Assembly (NCBI GenBank): GCA_013286365.1
Contig: JABDFY010000017.1
Location: forward strand, 1-51,043
Direction: 5' to 3'
Length of the DNA: 51,043 nucleotides
From: Alphaproteobacteria bacterium
Lineage (GTDB): Bacteria > Pseudomonadota > Alphaproteobacteria > UBA9219
A program made the position numbers and the translations under genes. The notes beneath the pieces were generated by a model that worked only from the letters and a program-made list of their open reading frames with translations, made no database searches and was not told the DNA's origin. Below are positions 45,258 through 51,043 of the stretch, one piece after another; the stretch's first letter is position 1, and the number at the start of each line of letters is the position of its first letter.

Positions 45258-46097
45258 GTGAGTAAAATCGCGAGAAATAACGAGGGCGCTATGGGTGCTG
45301 TAAAACGGAAACCAGTTTTAACGAAAAAGACTGTCGCTCGCAGCGCAGACCGCACCGGTAATCCAAATGGGAAGAAGGCAATGACCAAAAAAACCGCTTC
45401 CAAAACGAAAGTAGTAAACCGCGGCAACATTTCGATTCTGAAATTGCCACGGCCAAGCCTGGTATCGCAATTAGCGACTACGACGTCGAGCGGCCAAAGG
45501 CTGGCGCCACGGTTGCAGGTGGTCGTCGATAAAAGTGAAATCACGGATGTTATTACAACATTGGCGCGGGGTATTGACCGGATAGACGAAAACCTACTGC
45601 GCTCGGTTTTGCATCCAGATGCCACCATTGATCTTGGCCCGGGCATTTTTCAGGGCACCGGCAATGATTATGTCACGTGGGTGCTGGGTGTGTTGCATGG
45701 CGTGCGTTCATCTCATCATTTGATTGGCAATGTACGCGTTGATTTAGATGGCGACACGGCCCTCGTTGAATCTTACTTCCACGCCCACTTGCGTCTCGAT
45801 AAGCCAACGGGACGTGAAGACGTCTTTATGGGAGGGCGTAATCTAGATCGCATGGAGCGTCGTCCTAGCGGACCGGCCGGCGTATGGAAAATTGTACACC
45901 GCAAACAAGTATTGGATTGGGTTCGTACCGAAGCTGTTTCGGATATTTTTTACCATCAAAACCCAGATGCACTATGGAGTTATCGCACAAAAACTGATCC
46001 GTCATATCAAATGCATCAGTTTCCAGGCAGCCAAAGCGGCGGCAAACTACCGGCATTTCTTGGCCGTCGCTACGAGAACAAAAGCGTCAAACTTTAG
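45258..46097 (+). CDS. SnoaL-like (NTF2-fold) protein with basic tail
   Basis: A 279-residue protein. The first 55-60 residues are Lys/Arg-rich and low in complexity (KRKPVLTKKTVAR, then MTKKTASKTKVV), and the rest, from about residue 95, is a SnoaL-type fold: TLARGIDRIDENLLRSVLHP, HLIGNVRVDLDGDTALVESY and WKIVHRKQVLDWV. The start is GTG 45258 or ATG 45291. GTG 45258 overlaps the end of a possible 5-codon leader (ATG 45244, encoding MKTPP and a stop). SnoaL-like proteins act as cyclases, dehydratases, ring-hydroxylase relatives or binding domains; the substrate is unknown here. Confidence 0.85.
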   Translation: MSKIARNNEGAMGAVKRKPVLTKKTVARSADRTGNPNGKKAMTKKTASKTKVVNRGNISILKLPRPSLVSQLATTTSSGQRLAPRLQVVVDKSEITDVITTLARGIDRIDENLLRSVLHPDATIDLGPGIFQGTGNDYVTWVLGVLHGVRSSHHLIGNVRVDLDGDTALVESYFHAHLRLDKPTGREDVFMGGRNLDRMERRPSGPAGVWKIVHRKQVLDWVRTEAVSDIFYHQNPDALWSYRTKTDPSYQMHQFPGSQSGGKLPAFLGRRYENKSVKL

Positions 46098-46173
46098 TCA
46101 TTAATTAAATCGAGATTTGTTGCTGTCTAAGTCAGCGCATTGTCTTTTGCGCTAAGTGCGGCATACTGTTTTC

Positions 46174-46701
46174 ATGTCACGCGCTCTTCGCAACTTCATC
46201 CCCCGATTTCTGTCGATGCCCACAGCAGCCTTAGTGGTTGCCGGAGCGTCATTGATTGCGCTGGCGAGCGCTTATATGGCTCAATATGGCTTCAATCTTC
46301 TGCCCTGCGTGCTGTGCTTGTGGCAGCGGGTTCCGTTTGGACTTGCCGCCCTCGTAGCCATTGTAGCTGTTGTGTGGCGGCCCCGGTCTCTTCATTCACG
46401 TGTGGTGATGGGTTTATGTGCTCTTATTTTTTTGAGCGGCACGACGTTGGCAGTGTTTCACTCAGGTGTTGAAAGACATTGGTGGCAGGGCACATCTGGG
46501 TGCTCTGCAGAAGCACTACACGGGGGCTCGCCCGAAGATTTGCGTGAACAATTATTGAAAACAAATGTCGTGCGTTGTGATCATATAGCTTGGAGCTTTC
46601 TGGGTTTCTCCATGGCAAATTTAAACGTATTTTATTCATTTGCTTTAACGATGTTTACGGCCGCCGCCGCGTGGTTTGGAAAAAAAGGTAAACGGCGATG
46701 A
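46174..46701 (+). CDS. DsbB-like disulfide bond formation protein
   Basis: A four-helix membrane protein of 175 residues that re-oxidises a DsbA-type partner with quinone. The first redox pair is C45/C48 in LLPCVLCLWQR and the second pair is C110 in GTSGCSAEA and C135 in NVVRCDHIAW. Between these lie membrane helices at about 19-36, 52-68 and 76-96; a final helix spans about 140-165. ATG 46174 is preferred; the frame extends six codons upstream. It overlaps coq7 by ATGA. It complements the ccm genes, which also depend on thiol-disulfide chemistry. Confidence 0.92.
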   Translation: MSRALRNFIPRFLSMPTAALVVAGASLIALASAYMAQYGFNLLPCVLCLWQRVPFGLAALVAIVAVVWRPRSLHSRVVMGLCALIFLSGTTLAVFHSGVERHWWQGTSGCSAEALHGGSPEDLREQLLKTNVVRCDHIAWSFLGFSMANLNVFYSFALTMFTAAAAWFGKKGKRR

Positions 46702-47291
46702 GGAATGGGGGGCCGAAAAAAGGTTTTAGGAAAAAACAGAAATCTTCCGTTCTTCGCACGGCTTTGCCCGGTACCAGGAACAAAAAAGAAGACGTCGCCC
46801 GCATGATACGCGTTGATCATGCTGGTGAATTTGGTGCGCAACGCATCTATGCTGGACAGCTTGCCATCTTGGGCAAAAGTTCGGCGGCACCAACCATTCG
46901 CCATATGGCGCGTCAAGAAGATGAGCACCTTGCTGCATTTGAGAAACTAATGGTCGAGAATGGTGTACGTCCGACAGTTTTATACCCGCTATGGCATATC
47001 GCCGGCTATGTTCTAGGCGCGGCCACGGCGGCACTGGGCGAGAAAGCCGCGATGGCCTGTACGGTCGCCGTAGAAGAGGTTATTGACGAGCACTATGCAA
47101 GGCAGTTAAGCGCTCTGGCTAGTGACGATGCGAAGCTCAGTAAATTAATTATGAGATTTCGTGCCGACGAAAACGAACATAAAAAAATCGGCCTTAAGCA
47201 TGGCGCCGAAGACTTGCCCTATTATGCAATGTTACGATCTTTGATTAGGGCCGGATCAAAAACCGCGATTTGGCTTTCGGAGCGGGTCTAG
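46698..47291 (+). CDS. coq7: Coq7, demethoxyubiquinone hydroxylase
   Basis: A diiron monooxygenase of ubiquinone synthesis that hydroxylates demethoxyubiquinone. It has 197 residues. The diiron ligands are in DHAGEFGAQR (E44), RQEDEHLAAF (E74, H77), AVEEVIDEHYARQL and RADENEHKKIG. The first 30 residues are a basic extension. It starts on an ATGA overlap with dsbB, a pairing common in Alphaproteobacteria, possibly linking quinone supply to DsbB activity. Confidence 0.95.
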   Translation: MRNGGPKKGFRKKQKSSVLRTALPGTRNKKEDVARMIRVDHAGEFGAQRIYAGQLAILGKSSAAPTIRHMARQEDEHLAAFEKLMVENGVRPTVLYPLWHIAGYVLGAATAALGEKAAMACTVAVEEVIDEHYARQLSALASDDAKLSKLIMRFRADENEHKKIGLKHGAEDLPYYAMLRSLIRAGSKTAIWLSERV

Positions 47292-47357
47292 ATTAAACGC
47301 AGGCATTTAAAGCGAACTTTCGACCCATATTCCAGCGCCTATCTTCGATTAACTTTT

Positions 47358-47927
47358 CTAGCTCTGCTCGAGTTCCGAATCCCAGTAAAGGTAGTCACGC
47401 CAGCTGTGGTGCAGATAGTTTGGCGGGAAAGCACGGCCATTTTCCTGCAATTCGTAGCTCATCGGCCGCCACGGTTTTTGCTGCGGGTACATCCCACATT
47501 CCTTCGGTAATCGACTGCCTTTATGCAAGTTGCAAATAGAGCATGCGGTGACAACATTCTCCCATACCGTGCGCCCGCCTTTAGAGCGCGGCACAACGTG
47601 ATCAAAGGTCAAGTCAGGGGTCGGTTTTCTATGCCCGCAATATTGGCAATGGAAACTGTCGCGTAAGAAGACATTGAATCGGGTGAAAGCCGGATAGCGC
47701 GTCGTTGCAATATATTGTTTAAGGGCAATAACGCTAGGCAGTCGCATCTCAAAGCTAGGCGAATGTACAACGCGATCATATTCGGAAAGGATGCTGACGC
47801 GCTCTAGGAAGACAGCCTTAACAGTATCCTGCCATGACCATAGCGAAAGAGGAAAATAACTCAAAGGGCGGAAGTCCGCATTGAGGACAAGGGCCGGGCA
47901 ACTCTCAGGCGATGGAGACAATCCCAA
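47358..47927 (-). CDS. HNH endonuclease-family protein
   Basis: A 189-residue protein. The N-terminal part (ALVLNADFRPLSYFPLSLWS) is the usual start in this family. The HNH core has the zinc knuckle CQYCG and CSICN around FDHVVPRSKGG, with the catalytic His, Asn in WENVVTAC and His in CNLHKGSR. This is the common chromosomal HNH family of unknown substrate, not a mobile intron enzyme. It starts at TTG 47927 or TTG 47921, the latter with a better ribosome-site spacing. It is the last gene of a minus-strand run. Confidence 0.9.
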   Translation of the reverse strand: MGLSPSPESCPALVLNADFRPLSYFPLSLWSWQDTVKAVFLERVSILSEYDRVVHSPSFEMRLPSVIALKQYIATTRYPAFTRFNVFLRDSFHCQYCGHRKPTPDLTFDHVVPRSKGGRTVWENVVTACSICNLHKGSRLPKECGMYPQQKPWRPMSYELQENGRAFPPNYLHHSWRDYLYWDSELEQS

Positions 47928-48053
47928 TTCCTTTCAATTCCGGCGCCGCCACACGCCTTGAACCAAGATCATTTAACCATGATGTAGTTAATCTTGTGTG
48001 AAATAGCAAGTCCAGCATGCAGCGCAGCAATTTTCCACAGAACCATGATATGT

Positions 48054-48701
48054 CTAGATAAACACCTGTTTAAGGAATTTCAGTCCGGTCGCAAGACCAT
48101 TGTCGTCAATGCTGTGTCCAAGACCATGGCAGGCGAGAGTGGAAACCGGAATTTGGGCAGACTTGAGACCCTGTTCGGATACACCCAAGGCCATAAAAGG
48201 TACGACTTCATCCGCAGTGCCATGGACAAGAAGCGTAGGCGGCGCAGATTTTTTTTCTAAGGCCAAAGATTCGCTGCCGATCAACGCACCAGAATAACCA
48301 ATGATACCCGCAAGCTGTGGCGAGCGACGTGGTCCCACATAAAGGGCCATCATCGTGCCCTGAGAAAAACCCACGAGGGCTAGATTTCCTGGTGCTATTT
48401 CGCGCGTGGTCAAGATGTGATCAATATAGGCGTTGAGTAATGGCTCGGCTGCTTTCGCGCCAGCTAACATTGCCGAGGGTGTTGTGTTTTCAAGACTGAA
48501 CCACTGACGGCCCATAGGCGCCATATCAAAGGCAAAAGGTGCATCCGGGCAGATAAATTCAGTGTCTGGTAACATAGGCGCCCACATTTCGCCGATACTT
48601 AATAACCCGCCAGAGCCACTATCGCCCACACCGTGAAGAAATATGACAACATGCGCCGCTTTGGCGCCGGTGGCAGGGGATACGGCGTAATCGGAAAGCA
48701 T
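48054..48701 (-). CDS. Carboxylesterase / phospholipase-like alpha/beta hydrolase
   Basis: A 215-residue cytosolic serine hydrolase of the carboxylesterase/phospholipase family (YpfH or human acyl-protein thioesterase-like). The nucleophile is in LVGFSQGTMMAL, the catalytic Asp in VHGTADEVVPF, and His in LACHGLGHSID. The start VVIFLHGVGDSGSG carries the oxyanion-hole motif. It is 7 nt from the secreted SIMPL-like gene. The substrate is a short-chain ester or acyl thioester, not fixed by sequence. Confidence 0.92.
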   Translation of the reverse strand: MLSDYAVSPATGAKAAHVVIFLHGVGDSGSGGLLSIGEMWAPMLPDTEFICPDAPFAFDMAPMGRQWFSLENTTPSAMLAGAKAAEPLLNAYIDHILTTREIAPGNLALVGFSQGTMMALYVGPRRSPQLAGIIGYSGALIGSESLALEKKSAPPTLLVHGTADEVVPFMALGVSEQGLKSAQIPVSTLACHGLGHSIDDNGLATGLKFLKQVFI

Positions 48702-48708
48702 GGGGGAA

Positions 48709-49485
48709 CTAATGTTTTTGTTCGAGAACAGGTGCGGGGGCTACGGCGGGCGCTGCGGGGATACCTTTGGCTTCGGGGAGGGCCGCCAGTATCACCCGTG
48801 CTTGCATGACAATTTTCTCGGATCTCTCCATCGGCGCTGCCGTTGAGGACGAACCTATGGCGGATCCGTCACTATCGGCACGCGCCAACATGCTCATGGC
48901 GGCTTGACCTCTGACGACGCGTGGCATCGGCGATGCATTTTCATCCCCTGTAAAACTGATGACTGAAATGCGATAATTTCGTCCAGGTAACGCGCCATTC
49001 AGCGCAACCAATTGCTCATTAGCCATTTTATAAATTCGTGATCGAAGTTGGCCGCGCAATGTCTCCATTTCATCCAAAGTAGGGCTAAAATCTATACTGC
49101 TGATGGTCAGCTGCAATCCGGCTTTGCTGAGTTTTTTGGCGCTTTCAATCAATCCAGACAGATCACTCTCGGGTAAACGGGCATCAAAAAGAGCGCTCCA
49201 ACGTTCCATGCCGGTTTGATCTTGGCTGCGGTTGAAGGTTGTTAGACGCCAATCGACTTTGGCTAAATCGTCTACCGCCTTAATCATATCAGTGCGCGTG
49301 TCGCCGGCGGTCGCACCGTTGACGGCGGCCTCGACTTCGACGATGACATGCGCCGTTTTAGTTGTAACCCAGTCTTCCACCGAAAGATCAAAGATGACGC
49401 GGTCATCGGGTTTAGGCTCATCCGCAGCGGCCGGAAAACAGAACATCAAAACAAGACATAGAACTATAAAAGGCCGGCGGGTCAT
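48709..49485 (-). CDS. Secreted SIMPL-like protein
   Basis: A 258-residue protein. A signal peptide (FIVLCLVLMFCFPAAA, cut before DEPKPD) is followed by a domain of the SIMPL/DUF541 type with beta strands (HVIVEVEAAVNG, LQLTISSIDFSP) and a long helix (LRSRIYKMANEQLVALNG). The C-terminal 80 residues are low-complexity Ala/Pro-rich. The family is periplasmic with no enzymatic motif. It sits between fzlA and the carboxylesterase with 7-9 nt gaps, so they are one operon. The family call is moderate. Confidence 0.65.
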   Translation of the reverse strand: MTRRPFIVLCLVLMFCFPAAADEPKPDDRVIFDLSVEDWVTTKTAHVIVEVEAAVNGATAGDTRTDMIKAVDDLAKVDWRLTTFNRSQDQTGMERWSALFDARLPESDLSGLIESAKKLSKAGLQLTISSIDFSPTLDEMETLRGQLRSRIYKMANEQLVALNGALPGRNYRISVISFTGDENASPMPRVVRGQAAMSMLARADSDGSAIGSSSTAAPMERSEKIVMQARVILAALPEAKGIPAAPAVAPAPVLEQKH

Positions 49486-49494
49486 GTCATTCTC

Positions 49495-50202
49495 CTAAAA
49501 ATCAAGATCAGCATAATGGCGTGGTGGTGGGAAGCCGGCAATATGGTCGCCCAAAAGACCACGAAAACTAGGGCGGGATTTAATGCGGGCGTACCATTCT
49601 TTGGCCAGCATATGGTCATTCCAGGGTACGTCACCAAGATAATCAATGATCGAAAGATGGGCGGCGGCTGCAAGATCGGCGAATGTGATCATATCGCCGG
49701 CCAGCCAGTTGCGCCTTTCAGTTAACCAGCCAATGTAATCAAGGTGGCCACGAATATTATAACAAGCTGTACGGATCATCAGGCTATCCGGCTCACCCAG
49801 TCCCTGTAAGCGCTTCAAAGCCTTTTCGCTGACAAGATGCGTCGTAACCTCATGGTGAAACTTAGTGTCAAACCATGCAACCAGGCGTCGAACCTCAGCT
49901 CGTAAGAATGAGTCCTTGCCAACCATAGTTGGAGCTGCCTGGGTTTCATCAAGATATTCGCAGATTGCCGATGCGTTGGCCAAGATGTGGCGCTCGTCAT
50001 CTTGCTCGACAACCAAGACCGGCACTTCGCCTGCCGGATTGAGCGCAAGAAAATCTGCGCTTGGCTCCCATGGCTTTTCGATGGCAAAATCGCACACAGC
50101 ACCCTTTTCCGCCAGCGCCAGTCGAACGCGGCGCGAAGGCGGATCTAGGGGATGATGATAAAGGCGAAATGAAAGTTTTGACACAGGAAGAATCGGTATC
50201 AC
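49495..50202 (-). CDS. fzlA: FzlA-like FtsZ-binding GST-fold protein
   Basis: A 235-residue GST-fold protein. The thioredoxin-like N-domain shows SFRLYHHPLDPPSRRVRLAL, LNPAGEVPVLV and ANASAICEYLDE. The C-terminus ends PPPRHYADLDF, which matches the conserved FzlA tail needed for divisome function in Caulobacter. The GST-like catalytic Ser/Cys is not obvious. It probably binds FtsZ and regulates constriction and septal cell wall synthesis rather than conjugating glutathione. GTG 50202 is used as start; GTG 50184 is equally plausible. Divergent from the chimeric ccmA gene. Confidence 0.92.
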   Translation of the reverse strand: MIPILPVSKLSFRLYHHPLDPPSRRVRLALAEKGAVCDFAIEKPWEPSADFLALNPAGEVPVLVVEQDDERHILANASAICEYLDETQAAPTMVGKDSFLRAEVRRLVAWFDTKFHHEVTTHLVSEKALKRLQGLGEPDSLMIRTACYNIRGHLDYIGWLTERRNWLAGDMITFADLAAAAHLSIIDYLGDVPWNDHMLAKEWYARIKSRPSFRGLLGDHIAGFPPPRHYADLDF

Positions 50203-50305
50203 GTTCGCGTGTTGATTGCCAGTAGGTGCCCATCAAAATTCGATTTCCGCCTGCCCAGAAATAACGCTAAGGTGGGTTTCTGTAATTAAAACTTTGGCTC
50301 AAAGT

Positions 50306-51043
50306 ATGCTGTTTACCGTTCAGTCTCTAAGCTGCCGACGTGCACGTCGGCTGGTGTTTCGGGATGTTGGTTTTTCGCTGCAAGCAGGCGCTCTATTACT
50401 CGTTACGGGCGCCAATGGCAGCGGCAAATCGAGCCTCTTGCGTACTTTGGCGGGTTTGTTGCCAGCAGCTCACGGTGCGATGTTATGGCTCGGCGAAGCC
50501 ATAGCCATAGATAGCCCCGAGCATCGTTCGCGACTGCATTATGTTGGTCATCAAGATGCTGTAAAGGTCGAATTGACGGTGATGGAAACTCTAAATTACT
50601 GGTGTGCGCTGAGCAGTTTGAAATCCACACAGCACACACCCAATTTTCTTGATGCTTTCGGCGAAGAGCAAGCGGCATCATCGGTTGTCCAACCACTTGA
50701 TACGACCGACCTCACACATACGCCTGTTGGACCACAACATCCACCCGGCCTTTACGGCACCGACAGCCTTAAACGCGCCTTCAATCTGGGTGGTATTTTA
50801 ACACAACCCGAAGCCTTCAATGACATGCCGGTTTCATCTTACCAACAGAGCCGTCGAGAAATTCAGCTTCAACCCTGGTTGATAGCAGCTGCATTCGTTT
50901 TATTATTGATCGATTTTTTATGCAGTCTATTTTTACGCGGGCTTCTGCTTGGCCGTTCAAGTAACTCCCTCGCTACAGCCGTACTGCTTTTCATTCTAGC
51001 ATCGACAGCCTCAACGCATGCAGCAACGGATGATAAAACGGCA
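50306..51043 (+). CDS. CcmA N-terminal half fused in frame to DUF4159-type C-terminal region (no stop in window)
   Basis: The frame runs open from ATG 50306 to the window edge (246 codons). Residues 1-103 or so match CcmA: Walker A TGANGSGKSSLLRTLAG, then RLHYVGHQDAVKVELTVMET and YWCAL. After that CcmA homology stops; the ABC signature motif and Walker B are absent. From about residue 113 (NFLDAFG) it reads as the C-terminal part of a DUF4159 protein, with GPQHPPGLYG, membrane segments PWLIAAAFVLLLIDFLCSLF and LATAVLLFILASTASTHA, and a polar tail. So this is either a deletion fusion or an assembly chimera. As a CcmA it cannot hydrolyse ATP normally. Confidence 0.75.
   Translation, partial: MLFTVQSLSCRRARRLVFRDVGFSLQAGALLLVTGANGSGKSSLLRTLAGLLPAAHGAMLWLGEAIAIDSPEHRSRLHYVGHQDAVKVELTVMETLNYWCALSSLKSTQHTPNFLDAFGEEQAASSVVQPLDTTDLTHTPVGPQHPPGLYGTDSLKRAFNLGGILTQPEAFNDMPVSSYQQSRREIQLQPWLIAAAFVLLLIDFLCSLFLRGLLLGRSSNSLATAVLLFILASTASTHAATDDKTA

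Noticed and set aside
1..51043. tRNA, rRNA, CRISPR or insertion sequence
   Set aside because: None seen in the gaps; no repeated spacers, transposase motifs or terminal inverted repeats noticed by eye.

Overview
The window looks like a chromosomal segment of an alphaproteobacterium with a moderate GC content of roughly 48 percent. The evidence is gene content: 5-aminolevulinate synthase (C4 haem pathway), the iron regulator Irr with a matching iron control element, an FzlA-type GST ending in the typical PPPRHYADLDF tail, a DUF1674 (SDHAF4-like) protein, PhaR-linked polyhydroxyalkanoate genes, ClpS/ClpA, system I cytochrome c maturation genes, and a heparinase-like gene between rpe and purH. 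I cannot fix the order. A DotA/TraY-like membrane protein hints at a lineage related to environmental or host-associated groups that carry Dot/Icm relatives. I saw no rRNA, tRNA, CRISPR array, insertion sequence or prophage.

Layout. 1-3.0 kb: a secreted protein cut by the left edge and a PAS-GGDEF-EAL protein. 3.0-6.7 kb: phaR divergent from a PhaE-like/PhaC-like pair with a long frame overlap, then hemA. 6.7-12.0 kb: a large HD-type protein, acs, a dimethylargininase-type hydrolase and a PAP2 phosphatase. 12.1-13.8 kb: a three-repeat, PPC-like protein. 13.8-19.5 kb (mostly minus): ridA-like, clpA, queF, malonyl-CoA decarboxylase and clpS. 19.5-31.0 kb: a long plus-strand housekeeping and envelope run, nadD-rsfS-[DotA/TraY]-rlmH-[phhB]-gpmI-[Tat SGNH protein]-envC-ctpA-yibQ-rppH, where bracketed genes look like insertions into a common core order. 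31-32.5 kb (minus): amiD-djlA. 32.5-35.6 kb: irr, rubrerythrin, a CCG-domain Fe-S protein and DUF3501, with an Irr-type palindrome in the rubrerythrin promoter. 35.6-41.2 kb: SDHAF4-like, rsmB, rpe, heparinase-like, purH. 41.3-45.0 kb: ccmD-E-F-G-H plus a 55-residue mini-CcmI. 45.2-47.3 kb: SnoaL-like, dsbB, coq7. 47.3-50.2 kb (minus): fzlA, a secreted SIMPL-like protein, a carboxylesterase and an HNH endonuclease. 50.3 kb to the end: an open frame joining the N-terminal half of CcmA to the C-terminal part of a DUF4159-type membrane protein.

Themes. The rlmH-to-rppH and ccm runs are tightly packed with many 1-26 nt overlaps, so translational coupling is likely. The most unusual points are the CcmA/DUF4159 chimera and the mini-CcmI, both in cytochrome c maturation; the DotA/TraY gene between rsfS and rlmH; the long phaE/phaC frame overlap; a hairpin that can hide the clpS ribosome binding site; and the irr-rubrerythrin iron control element. 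All functional calls rest on motif recognition by eye, with no database search.
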